Below, piece by piece: positions 17,420 through 24,953 of a stretch of DNA of 64,000 nt. The stretch spans positions 2,170,001-2,234,000 of the forward strand of contig NZ_FOYV01000001.1 of assembly GCF_900115175.1 (NCBI RefSeq). Direction: 5' to 3'. The position numbers and the translations under genes were made by a program. Position 1 is the stretch's first letter. The number at the start of each line of letters is the position of its first letter. Under the pieces are notes generated by a model that made no database searches, was not told the DNA's origin, and saw only the letters and a program-made list of their open reading frames with translations. The DNA is from Marinobacter gudaonensis (GTDB lineage: Bacteria; Pseudomonadota; Gammaproteobacteria; Pseudomonadales; Oleiphilaceae).

Positions 17420-18481
17420 TTAACAGGCGTGTACGATTTGGTGAACCAGCCGGAGTTTCTCCACCACCGGCTCTGCCAGCACGAAGGGGTAGGCGTGTTC
17501 GTGCCCCATGCTCCGGTTCAGGCTGTTGAGGGCGAGGGTCAGGGGCAGCCAGTGGCGAACGAGGCCATCAAAGTCGTCGATCCGGTAGGAATCAAACGCG
17601 GGGTCCGACGCCGTATCCGGATGCACGTCGTCGCGGGCATCCACACGCAGCCCGAACTGCCAGGCGGTTTCCAGGGTATCCACCATATGCAGGTAATGTG
17701 CCCAGGTTTCGGCCCAATCCTCCCAAGGGTGGCTGCTGGCGTAGGCACTGATGTAGGCGTTCTGCCAGTTCGCCGGTGGCCCGGACTGGTAATGCCAGTC
17801 CAGGGCCTGCCGGTAGTCCCGGGTATCGTCTCCGAACCGTTGACGCACGGCCTCCAGCCAGGGGCTTCCCCGAACCAGACGATCCCAGAAATAGTGGCCA
17901 GACTCGTGGCGGAAGTGCCCCAGAACGGTGCGGTAGGGTTCGGCCATCTGGCTGCGCATGCGCTCCCGTTCCACCGGATCGGCCTCGGCGATGTTGAGAG
18001 TAATCACTCCGTGGGCGTGGCCGGTCACGACCTTTGCGCGCTCATCGAACATCGCGGGCTGGTCTGACAGGAAATCAAACGCCAGGCCTCCCTGCTGTTC
18101 ACTGAGTGGACCGAAGGGCAGACCCAATCGGAGCAACGAGTAAACCAGTCGACGCTTCTCTTTCTCAAGCGCCGACCAGAGCGCCCGATGGTTGGCAACG
18201 CCGAGATCGGGAATGGTTCGGTTCAGGCGGCAGGCAACGCAGTAGGTGTGGGTGTCGTTTTGCGGAATCAGCCAGTTGCAGACCCCATGGTTCAGGTAGT
18301 TGCCGCAGGGTCGGTAGATATTGCCGCTGACAATCGCAACCCATTGATCACCGGCTCTGGGCTCCATGGCCAGCAGGTCCATGACGTCCGGGGCGAACCC
18401 CAGATCGGCGCCACACTGGGTACAGCGGCTATTTTCAAAATACAGCAGATTGGCGCATCGGCCACAGTGAAACAGCTTCAT
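17420..18481 (-). CDS. putative zinc-binding metallopeptidase (Peptidase_Mx type)
   Basis: A 353-residue protein opening with a rubredoxin-like zinc ribbon: CGRC at residues 6-9 and CTQC shortly after, then a second Cys-rich patch around CGNYLNHGVCNW and YCVACRLN. The C-terminal half carries an HExxH-like centre (FRHESGHYFWDRL), the signature of a gluzincin-like metallopeptidase. No signal peptide, so it should act in the cytoplasm. The start is the ATG at 18481 (MKLFHCGRC); ten earlier codons have no site or similarity. It is first in the six-gene operon. Related loci in other bacteria carry the proteasome-like Anbu peptidase; here no Anbu gene is present and this enzyme holds the peptidase role in the set, which is an inference from context. 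Confidence 0.82.
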   Translation of the reverse strand: MKLFHCGRCANLLYFENSRCTQCGADLGFAPDVMDLLAMEPRAGDQWVAIVSGNIYRPCGNYLNHGVCNWLIPQNDTHTYCVACRLNRTIPDLGVANHRALWSALEKEKRRLVYSLLRLGLPFGPLSEQQGGLAFDFLSDQPAMFDERAKVVTGHAHGVITLNIAEADPVERERMRSQMAEPYRTVLGHFRHESGHYFWDRLVRGSPWLEAVRQRFGDDTRDYRQALDWHYQSGPPANWQNAYISAYASSHPWEDWAETWAHYLHMVDTLETAWQFGLRVDARDDVHPDTASDPAFDSYRIDDFDGLVRHWLPLTLALNSLNRSMGHEHAYPFVLAEPVVEKLRLVHQIVHAC

Positions 18482-18585
18482 CAGGGGACAATCCTTGGCC
18501 GAAAGCGGCAAGACCTGACTTCAAGTATTGGCCAAAAGGGCCAAAACGCAACCCGGTCTGCCGCTCCGGCGCGGGACTGCCCCGC

Positions 18586-20187
18586 TCAGCCGCCGGCCGC
18601 CAGCGCGGGCTTGGCGTCGGGCGCTGCCCTCGTGGTCGAGCCTTCAGCTCCGGCTATCCGGTACTGCGCGGCGTCGAACCGCCGGGTCTGCTGACGAAAC
18701 TGCCAGGTAAAGCCTGGCCAGAGCGTGGTGTTCTTGCCGTTTTCATTCACATACCAGCTCTTGCAGCCGGTCTGCCACACCGAATCGCCCAGCTTGGCGT
18801 GAATCGACGCGTTGTACTGGCTCTGCGCGCCCTGCTTTACTTCCACGCTGGTCCACTGTTTGCCGTCCATCTGTTTCAGGGCATCCAGCACGTACTGGAT
18901 CTGGCTTTCGATCATATACACCATGGAGCTGTGGCCCAGGCCCGTGTTTGGCCCCATCAGCATGAAGAAGTTCGGAAACCCGTGAATGGCGGTGCCTTTG
19001 TAGGCCTCGGCGCCGTCCTTCCAGGCGTCCAGCAGGTCCTGACCATTGCGCCCGAAAATCATACCGGCCGGGATCGGATCCTGGGCCTTGAAGCCGGTGC
19101 CATAGATGATGCAATCCACCTGACGCTTGTTGCCCTTGCCGTCGACAATCACGTTGCCTTGCACTTCCCGGATGCCGTCGGTCACCACATCCACGTGGTT
19201 CTGGGCCAGGGCTGGATAGTAATTGTTGGAAATCAGCACCCGCTTGCAGCCAAAGTGAAAATCGGGGGTGACTTTCCGGCGCAGCTCCTTGTCCTTGATC
19301 TGGCTGCGGATGTGGCGACGGGCCTGCAGCTCACCGATTTTGAGGATCCGCGGGTTGCCCACGAAGCCCAGCACCCGGGCCTCCAGGGTCCAGTAGATGC
19401 TCTGGCGCAGGGCGTTCAGTGATTGCGGAACCATCCGGAACAGACGCTTCTCCAAGGGGCGGATGGCCCGGTCCGGCTTGGGCATGATCCATGGCGGTGT
19501 GCGCTGGTACAGATCCAGCCGCGCCGCCTCCCTGGCCACCTCCGGTACAAACTGGATCGCCGAGGCACCGGTGCCGATCACCGCCACCCGCTTGCCGCGC
19601 AGATCGTAGTCGTGGTCCCAGTCCTGGGAGTGAAAGCGCTTGCCGGTAAAGCTCTCGATGCCCTTGATCTCGGGATAGGCGGGCGTGCTCAGACCGCCCA
19701 TGCCGGACACCACAACATCAGCGCGGAGGCTGCCGAATTCGGGCAGCTCCGGATCCTCCCGGTCCAGCCGGTCTCCGGGCTTCAACCCGCGCGCCTGCAT
19801 ATAGCGCCAAAGCGCCGGGCTGTCACAGGTTTCCACCGTCCAGGTGCTAGAGGTCTCATCGTAACGGGCCCCCGCCACGTGGGTGTTCAGGCGGATGTGC
19901 GGCAGCAGCCCGTATTTCTCGGCGCAATGTTTCAGGTAAGCCTTGATCTCCGGCTGCTGGGCAAACATCCGGCTCCAGTTCGGGTTCTGTTCAAAGGAGA
20001 AGGAGTACAGCGCCGACTGCACGTCACAGGCGCACCCGGGGTAGTGGTTCTGGTGCCAGGTGCCGCCGATGTCGTCGCTCTGCTCCAGAATCACAAAATC
20101 GTGATAGCCGGCCTCCTTGAGTTTGATGGCCATACCGAGGCCGGAGAAGCCGGTGCCGATAATCGCGATTCGCTTAGTCTGTGTCAT
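18586..20187 (-). CDS. flavin-dependent Baeyer-Villiger-type monooxygenase
   Basis: A 533-residue flavoprotein monooxygenase. It has an N-terminal FAD motif (IGTGFSGLGMA), the GGTWHQNHYPGCACD segment, the Baeyer-Villiger fingerprint F-x-G-x-x-x-H-x-x-x-W-D (FTGKRFHSQDWDHD) and a second NADPH motif (VAVIGTGASAIQF). Such enzymes use FAD, NADPH and oxygen to turn ketones into esters or lactones. The start is the ATG at 20187, with AGGAG 7 bases upstream; the 46 codons before it run through operator-like DNA and are not protein-like. It is divergent from the TetR regulator at 20690. Two tandem 16-bp operator-like repeats sit 65-104 bp upstream, so repression by a TetR-type protein is likely. The natural substrate is not evident. 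Confidence 0.85.
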   Translation of the reverse strand: MTQTKRIAIIGTGFSGLGMAIKLKEAGYHDFVILEQSDDIGGTWHQNHYPGCACDVQSALYSFSFEQNPNWSRMFAQQPEIKAYLKHCAEKYGLLPHIRLNTHVAGARYDETSSTWTVETCDSPALWRYMQARGLKPGDRLDREDPELPEFGSLRADVVVSGMGGLSTPAYPEIKGIESFTGKRFHSQDWDHDYDLRGKRVAVIGTGASAIQFVPEVAREAARLDLYQRTPPWIMPKPDRAIRPLEKRLFRMVPQSLNALRQSIYWTLEARVLGFVGNPRILKIGELQARRHIRSQIKDKELRRKVTPDFHFGCKRVLISNNYYPALAQNHVDVVTDGIREVQGNVIVDGKGNKRQVDCIIYGTGFKAQDPIPAGMIFGRNGQDLLDAWKDGAEAYKGTAIHGFPNFFMLMGPNTGLGHSSMVYMIESQIQYVLDALKQMDGKQWTSVEVKQGAQSQYNASIHAKLGDSVWQTGCKSWYVNENGKNTTLWPGFTWQFRQQTRRFDAAQYRIAGAEGSTTRAAPDAKPALAAGG

Positions 20188-20251
20188 TGCTGCACTCCTG
20201 TGTTGGCCCGTGTGGCCTTGTCTGTTGTTGTGCGGTTGGTCATGATGACCG

Positions 20252-20291
20252 GTAGACACATGTATACACAGGGAAGTAGACAGACGTATAC
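20252..20291. promoter_or_regulatory. tandem operator-like repeats upstream of the monooxygenase
   Basis: Two 16-bp sites, GTAGACACATGTATAC (20252-20267) and GTAGACAGACGTATAC (20276-20291), match at 14 of 16 positions. Each is an imperfect palindrome of the form GTAKACA-NN-TGTMTAC. Their centres are 24 bp apart. They lie 65-104 bp upstream of the monooxygenase start and some 400 bp from the divergent TetR gene. Binding by that regulator is inferred. Confidence 0.55.
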
Positions 20292-20382
20292 TGCAGTCCT
20301 GGAAGTTGGCCTCTAATACCATCACGATGGCCCAATCAGACCTGAGTCATGGACGCCAGGTACCTCTGCAGCGGGGGCAGGC

Positions 20383-20490
20383 TGGTTTGGGTAGTGCTTT
20401 CCAAAACACGCTCCTTGCGGCACGTCCCTGTGACGCTTGACTCTCGCCATCCATGGCGAGAGACAGTTTTGGAAAGCACTACCCAAACCA
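20383..20490 (+). repeat. nested hairpin element, copy A
   Basis: A 108-bp element. The outer arms, 20383-20407 and 20466-20490, are perfect 25-bp inverse complements; the left one begins TGGTTTGGGTAGTGC. Inside lies a second perfect hairpin, CTCTCGCCAT-CC-ATGGCGAGAG (20441-20462). The region between left arm and inner hairpin carries ACGTCCCTGT (20422-20431) and GCTTG (20435-20439). The same internal pattern recurs in copy B (opposite strand) and copy C (57336-57447), while the outer arms differ between copies. No coding capacity. I do not recognise the family. Confidence 0.85.
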
Positions 20491-20563
20491 ACCGTCAGTC
20501 CAAGTGCCATGCCGTCTCTTTGTTGCGGTATTCGCGGACGGCAATCAGAGAAGAGGATCGGAG

Positions 20564-20663
20564 CGGTCTGGTATCCCTCCCGAAAATGCTCGGAGCCATG
20601 GATGGCGGAGAGCAAGCGTACATGGACGTACTCGCAGCGGTTTTCGGGAGGGATACCAGACCG
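20564..20663 (-). repeat. nested hairpin element, copy B (inverted relative to A)
   Basis: A 100-bp element in opposite orientation to copy A and 73 bp from it. The arms 20564-20586 and 20641-20663 are perfect 23-bp inverse complements; the left one begins CGGTCTGGTATCCC. Beyond them GGAGCGG (20560-20566) can pair with CCGCTCC after a 3-base bulge. Read on the minus strand the core carries ACGTCCATGT, GCTTG and CCATCCATGG. The inner hairpin is imperfect: GCTC/GAGC and GCCAT/ATGGC separated by a 3x3 internal loop. It ends about 27 bp before the TetR start. Confidence 0.85.
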
Positions 20664-20689
20664 AGCCGCTCCCGAAGCTAGAGGTAACC

Positions 20690-21325
20690 GTGCATTCAAT
20701 AACAGGCGGAAAACTCAAACTGATTCAGGCGGCGCTGCGGCTGATTACCGAGACCCGTAGCCTGACGTCTCTGGGATTGCGGGAGCTTGCCCGCGAGGCG
20801 GGTTTGAACCCGAATACGTTTTACCGGCATTTCAAAAGCCTGGACGAATTCGGTCTGCAGGTGCTGGGCTACATCGCCGAGGAGATGAAAACCGGGGTAC
20901 GGGAATTGCGCCAGATGGCCGACACTTCTGAACAGGCCTCCCGGGATACCGTGGCGTTTGTCTACCGGTACTTCCTGGCCAACCCGGCGGCCACCACCGT
21001 AGCGGTGCGTGAGTTACATGGCCCATCGCCGGTACTGCGCCGCGCACTGGAGGCGCAGTTGGACGCCAGTGCCCGGGAAATGGCGGAAGACATTATTGAT
21101 CGAAACCTGGTGAACGCGGTGCCGCCGGAAACCATCCACGAGATTTCCCGCATGACCATCCGGTACATACTGTTCCGCGCCCTGGATTACATCGAGAAGC
21201 CTGGTCAGAGGGCCGCCATACAGGTTGAAACCGAACATTTCATCAACCGGCAGTTCCGGGGCGCCCTGCTCGATGACCTGACGGAGTCCGACATTCTTGC
21301 CCTCAGGACCCAGAACCACGGATAG
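20690..21325 (+). CDS. TetR-family regulator, FabR-like
   Basis: A 211-residue TetR-type repressor. The N-terminal helix-turn-helix (SLGLRELAREAGLNPNTFYR then HFKSLDEFGL) closely resembles that of FabR, a regulator of unsaturated fatty acid synthesis. The C-terminal domain (NPAATTVAVRELHGPSPVLR) also has the FabR-like layout. The start is the GTG at 20690, preceded by AGAGG; the 79 codons upstream in frame are translated repeat DNA of copy B and not protein. It is divergent from the monooxygenase at 18586 and is the obvious candidate to bind the tandem repeats in front of it. The effector may be a fatty acid or acyl-CoA-like ligand, inferred from family resemblance only. Confidence 0.8.
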   Translation: MHSITGGKLKLIQAALRLITETRSLTSLGLRELAREAGLNPNTFYRHFKSLDEFGLQVLGYIAEEMKTGVRELRQMADTSEQASRDTVAFVYRYFLANPAATTVAVRELHGPSPVLRRALEAQLDASAREMAEDIIDRNLVNAVPPETIHEISRMTIRYILFRALDYIEKPGQRAAIQVETEHFINRQFRGALLDDLTESDILALRTQNHG

Positions 21326-21428
21326 GCGGACCCCTGCCTTGATCGAAATCATTTTCGTTTAGGAAAACGCCTGCAAATCTGGTACCGTACGCACCTCAGT
21401 AAAAACCGAGATATCCTTTAAGTCGATC

Positions 21429-21444
21429 GTTCGGGAGGACGAAC
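21429..21444 (+). promoter_or_regulatory. Shine-Dalgarno in a hairpin loop before pntA
   Basis: GTTCG (21429-21433) and CGAAC (21440-21444) can pair, with the ribosome binding site GGAGGA as the whole loop. The pntA ATG follows at 21450. The stem is only 5 bp, so it may just present the site; regulation is not implied. Confidence 0.3.
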
Positions 21445-21449
21445 TTAAC

Positions 21450-23027
21450 ATGAAAATCGGTATCCCCAGGGAAATCTTCGAGGGAGAGCGTCGGGTAGCA
21501 GCCACCCCGCCCTCGGTCCATAAACTGATTGGCCTTGGTTACGACGTTGTCGTCGAGGGCGGGGCCGGCGAGCCTGCGAACTATTCCGATGCCGCCTACG
21601 AGAAAGTCGGTGCGTCCATTGCGGCCGACACCACCTCGTTGTGGCAGGAAGCGGACTTCATCCTGAAAGTCCGCGCGCCCATGGAAAACCCGGCGCTGGG
21701 TAAACACGAAGCCGACCTGATGAAGGAAGGCGCGTTTCTGGTCAGTTATATCTGGCCGGCCCAGAACCCGGAGCTGCTGGAAAAACTGGCGGGCCGGAAC
21801 ATCACGTCGTTTGCCATCGACAGCCTGCCGCGAATCAGCCGGGCGCAGAAGATGGACGCCCTCAGCGCCATGGCCAACATCGCCGGCTATCGGGCGGTGA
21901 TTGAGGCGGCGAACCATTTTGGCCGCTTCTTTACCGGTCAGGTGACGGCCGCAGGCAAGGTGCCACCGGCGAAGATCATGGTGATCGGCGCTGGCGTCGC
22001 GGGCCTGGCCGCCATCGGCGCTGCCAACAGCATGGGTGCGGTGGTGCGCGCGTTCGATACCCGTCTGGAAGTACGGGAACAGGTCGAGAGCATGGGCGCC
22101 CAGTTCCTGGTGCTGGACTTCGAGGGCGAAGACGGCAGCGGCACCGGCGGTTACGCCAAGCAGATGAGCGACGAGTTCATCAAGGCCGAGATGGAGTTGT
22201 TTGCCGAACAGGCGAAAGAGGTGGACATCATCATCACCACCGCCCTGATTCCTGGCAAGCCGGCGCCTAAGCTGATCACCGCCGACATGGTCAAATCCAT
22301 GAAACCGGGCAGCGTGATTGTCGACCTGGCTTCCGAGCGTGGCGGCAACTGCGAACTGACCGAACCGGGCAAGGTGGCGCATCAGCACGGCGTCACCCTG
22401 ATCGGCTACACCGACCTGCCCAGCCGCATGGCCAAGGTGGCCAGTGATCTGTACGCCACCAACCTGGTGCACCTGCTCACCGAACTGACGCCGGAGAAAG
22501 ACGGCAAGCCGGTGGTCAACATGGAAGACGACGTGATCCGTGGCCTGACGGTGGTCCATGAGAAGGACATCACCTGGCCGCCACCCAAGCCGGAAGCTCC
22601 GGTCAGTCCCAAGCCGGCTCCGGGTACCGAGGAGCCGTCGGCTGAAGCCAAGGCCGCCGCCAAGAAAAAGGCGGACCAGCGCAGCGTGATCGGCAAGAGC
22701 GCACTGCTGGTGGTTACCGCGCTCGCGCTCTACGGCGTTGGCGCCTACGCGCCGGAAAGCTTCCTTCAGCACTTCACCGTGTTCGTGCTGTCCTGCTTTA
22801 TCGGCTGGCAAGTGATCTGGAACGTAACTCCGTCCCTGCACACGCCCCTGATGAGCGTGACCAACGCGATCAGCGGCATCATCGTGATTGGCGCCATCCT
22901 GCACCTGGCCCAGGCCGGCAGTATTGCCGTGGGCGTCATGGCGTTCCTCGCGGTGCTTATCGCCAGCATCAACGTGGGGGGTGGCTTCCGGGTTACCCAT
23001 CGCATGCTCAAAATGTTCCGCAAGTAG
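21450..23027 (+). CDS. pntA: NAD(P) transhydrogenase subunit alpha
   Basis: The 525-residue alpha subunit of the proton-translocating Re/Si-specific transhydrogenase, which moves hydride between NADH and NADP+ at the inner membrane. Residues 1-380 form domain I, with the NAD-binding Rossmann segment [21 protein letters not shown] and the RAFDTR motif. A linker rich in Pro, Ala and Lys follows, then four hydrophobic helices from about residue 410. This is the undivided Escherichia coli-type subunit, not the split PntAA/PntAB form. It is followed 12 bp later by pntB, so the two are an operon. No start problem: the ATG follows GGGAGGA at the usual distance. Confidence 0.97.
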   Translation: MKIGIPREIFEGERRVAATPPSVHKLIGLGYDVVVEGGAGEPANYSDAAYEKVGASIAADTTSLWQEADFILKVRAPMENPALGKHEADLMKEGAFLVSYIWPAQNPELLEKLAGRNITSFAIDSLPRISRAQKMDALSAMANIAGYRAVIEAANHFGRFFTGQVTAAGKVPPAKIMVIGAGVAGLAAIGAANSMGAVVRAFDTRLEVREQVESMGAQFLVLDFEGEDGSGTGGYAKQMSDEFIKAEMELFAEQAKEVDIIITTALIPGKPAPKLITADMVKSMKPGSVIVDLASERGGNCELTEPGKVAHQHGVTLIGYTDLPSRMAKVASDLYATNLVHLLTELTPEKDGKPVVNMEDDVIRGLTVVHEKDITWPPPKPEAPVSPKPAPGTEEPSAEAKAAAKKKADQRSVIGKSALLVVTALALYGVGAYAPESFLQHFTVFVLSCFIGWQVIWNVTPSLHTPLMSVTNAISGIIVIGAILHLAQAGSIAVGVMAFLAVLIASINVGGGFRVTHRMLKMFRK

Positions 23028-23039
23028 GAGACGCCCGAC

Positions 23040-24431
23040 ATGAGTACAGGATTGGTGAGCGTGGCCTACGTGGTCGCGAGTATTCTCTTTATTCTCAGCC
23101 TGGGCGGCCTCAGCCACCAGGAATCCGCTCGACGCGGTAATATCTACGGGGTTGCCGGCATCATCATTGCCGTTGGCGCAACCCTGGCCAGCGTGGATGG
23201 TGGCATTATTGCCATTCTGATTGCGGTCCTGCTCGGTGCCGGCCTTGGCACCATGATCGCCAACAAGGTGGAAATGACCCAGATGCCGCAGCTGGTCGCC
23301 CTGCTGCACAGCTTCGTGGGCCTGGCCGCGGTATTTGTCGGCTTTGCCGGCTATCTGGAGCCGCTCGTTGCCACCTCCGGTGCCGAGCACACCATCAAAC
23401 TGGTGGAAGTGTTCGTAGGCATCTTTATCGGTGCCATCACCTTCACCGGTTCACTGGTGGCCTGCGGCAAGCTGGACGGCCGTATCGACAGCAAAGCCCT
23501 GACCCTGCCAGGACGCCACCTCATGAACCTGGCGGCGCTGGTGGTGTGCGTGGCACTGGGCGGCTGGTTCCTGAGCACTGACAGCACAGCGGTGGGCATC
23601 ATCGCCCTGATCATCATGACGGCCATTGCGGCTGTGCTGGGTATTCATCTGATCATGGCCATCGGCGGTGCCGACATGCCGGTGGTGGTGTCCATGCTCA
23701 ACAGCTACTCCGGCTGGGCTGCAGCGGCCATCGGCTTCATGCTCGGCAACGACCTGCTGATCGTCACCGGCGCCCTGGTGGGCTCAAGCGGTGCCATCCT
23801 CAGCTACATCATGTGCAAGGCCATGAACCGGTCGTTCATCAGCGTGATCCTCGGCGGTTTCGGCCAGACCAGCAGCAGCTCGGCTGCCGCTGACGGCGAC
23901 CAGACCGTGCACGAATCCAGCGCCGATGAGGTGTGCGAGGAACTGCGCAACGCCTCATCCGTGATCATTGTGCCGGGCTATGGCATGGCAGTGGCACAGG
24001 CTCAGAACGGCGTCAGTGAGATGACCAAGATCCTCCGGGACAAGGGCGTGAACGTGCGCTTCGGCATCCACCCGGTCGCGGGCCGTCTGCCCGGTCACAT
24101 GAACGTTCTGCTGGCGGAAGCCCATGTGCCCTATGACATCGTTCTGGAAATGGACGAGATCAACGATGACTTCCCCGACACCGACGTGGTGCTGGTCATA
24201 GGTGCCAACGACACGGTGAACCCGGCCGCCGCCGAAGACCCGGGCAGCCCCATTGCCGGCATGCCGGTACTGGAAGTGTGGAAAGCCCACCAGGTGGTGG
24301 TGCTCAAGCGCGGCATGGCCACCGGTTACTCCGGCGTCGAGAACCCGCTGTTCTTCAAGGACAACACGCGCATGTTGTTCGGCGATGCCAAGGACAGCAT
24401 CGACAAGCTGGTCGGAGGCCTGCGGGGCTGA
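23040..24431 (+). CDS. pntB: NAD(P) transhydrogenase subunit beta
   Basis: The 463-residue beta subunit: about eight to nine transmembrane helices over residues 1-270 (domain II, the proton channel), then the soluble NADP(H)-binding domain III from about residue 285. Domain III shows [12 protein letters not shown] and the following [20 protein letters not shown] segment, both characteristic. It pairs with PntA to supply NADPH using the proton gradient. NADPH made here would serve AhpF-independent peroxide defence and the monooxygenases of this window, although no genetic link is visible. A strong intrinsic terminator follows at 24458. Confidence 0.97.
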   Translation: MSTGLVSVAYVVASILFILSLGGLSHQESARRGNIYGVAGIIIAVGATLASVDGGIIAILIAVLLGAGLGTMIANKVEMTQMPQLVALLHSFVGLAAVFVGFAGYLEPLVATSGAEHTIKLVEVFVGIFIGAITFTGSLVACGKLDGRIDSKALTLPGRHLMNLAALVVCVALGGWFLSTDSTAVGIIALIIMTAIAAVLGIHLIMAIGGADMPVVVSMLNSYSGWAAAAIGFMLGNDLLIVTGALVGSSGAILSYIMCKAMNRSFISVILGGFGQTSSSSAAADGDQTVHESSADEVCEELRNASSVIIVPGYGMAVAQAQNGVSEMTKILRDKGVNVRFGIHPVAGRLPGHMNVLLAEAHVPYDIVLEMDEINDDFPDTDVVLVIGANDTVNPAAAEDPGSPIAGMPVLEVWKAHQVVVLKRGMATGYSGVENPLFFKDNTRMLFGDAKDSIDKLVGGLRG

Positions 24432-24457
24432 TCTGATTCATCAGATGCCTGCCAACG

Positions 24458-24491
24458 GAAGCCATGCTCTGCCCCAGAGCATGGCTTCTTT
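24458..24491 (+). terminator. intrinsic terminator of pntAB
   Basis: A perfect 14-bp stem: GAAGCCATGCTCTG (24458-24471) pairs with CAGAGCATGGCTTC (24475-24488) around a CCC loop, followed by TTTGTTT. It lies 26 bp after the pntB stop. Confidence 0.9.
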
Positions 24492-24502
24492 GTTTCCGGA
24501 GG

Positions 24503-24814
24503 TTACTCTGTAGTGTTGTAAACGTAGGACGACACCGTGCCATCCTGGTTGAAGCGCACAACCAGATCGGTGGTTTCGGCGTCACCGAAGGCAGACCATT
24601 TGTACTTGCCGTAGGTCCAGGTGCGCTTGCCGTCCTCAATCCCGGTACGCCAGGGCTCACCGAACATCTCCTGGATATCCGCCCGGGTGGTTTCCCCGAT
24701 CCGGATCTGGTCCACATTGTGGGTCGCAAAATCCTGTCCCACCGTGGCACAGCCCACCATGGCCGCCATGACCATGGCAACGGCCAACGTTCTGAACAAA
24801 CCCTTGATTGTCAT
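24503..24814 (-). CDS. small outer-membrane-type lipoprotein with SmpA/OmlA-like fold
   Basis: A 103-residue lipoprotein. The signal peptide ends in the lipobox MVGC with Cys22 as lipidation site. The mature part has the layout of the SmpA/BamE/OmlA family: IRIGETTRADIQEMFGEPW is the typical helix-turn and is followed by three short beta strands (KRTWTYGKYKW, DLVVRFNQDG, SSYVYN). The frame extends 80 codons further upstream, but those run through the terminator of the next gene. The ATG at 24814 with GAGAGGG before it is clearly the start. It stands alone between two terminators. The family includes the BAM-complex member BamE, but this small paralogue need not be that subunit. Confidence 0.85.
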   Translation of the reverse strand: MTIKGLFRTLAVAMVMAAMVGCATVGQDFATHNVDQIRIGETTRADIQEMFGEPWRTGIEDGKRTWTYGKYKWSAFGDAETTDLVVRFNQDGTVSSYVYNTTE

Positions 24815-24901
24815 ATCGATCCCTCTCAATGGGTGAATTTCGTCCATCTTAACGCGTCCTCTGGCGAACGCGATTACAAACACGACAGGATCTTCAGGCA
24901 C

Positions 24902-24932
24902 AAAAAAGCCGCAGCCCCGAGGGAACTGCGGC
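24902..24932 (-). terminator. intrinsic terminator of the OYE gene
   Basis: On the minus strand GCCGCAG and CTGCGGC (24926-24932 and 24908-24914) form a 7-bp stem followed by six U residues. It lies 21 bp after the OYE stop. Confidence 0.85.
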
Positions 24933-24953
24933 AGGCCTTGATCGAAGGGACGA

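Larger units (their letters stand above)
20188..20689. other. 502-bp regulatory and repeat-filled gap between the monooxygenase and the TetR gene
   Basis: The gap contains no supported gene. It holds two operator-like repeats (20252-20291) and two large nested hairpins in opposite orientation (20383-20490 and 20564-20663). Between the hairpins is a 7-bp inverted repeat TGCCGTC/GACGGCA (20510-20516 and 20537-20543). Several open frames cross the hairpins on both strands only because the arms are palindromic. Confidence 0.7.

Noticed and set aside
15791..18067. A 758-codon plus-strand open frame
   Set aside because: It runs antisense through three genes with intact motifs (alpha-E, ATP-grasp, metallopeptidase). 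Its sequence is rich in His, Gly, Val and Gln with no domain, as expected of a high-GC shadow frame.
20383..20663. Copies A and B as ends of an insertion sequence
   Set aside because: Only 73 bp separate them and nothing transposase-like lies between or beside; their arms are not shared terminal repeats.
20453..20689. 79-codon N-terminal extension of the TetR regulator
   Set aside because: It is the translation of hairpin copies A and B; the family N-terminus begins after the GTG at 20690, which has a binding site.
20322..20699. Short open frames across the nested hairpins on both strands
   Set aside because: Both strands are open only because the arms are palindromic; the translations repeat the same peptides and match nothing.
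21396..23390. A 664-codon minus-strand open frame
   Set aside because: It is antisense to pntA and pntB; low-complexity composition and no binding site.
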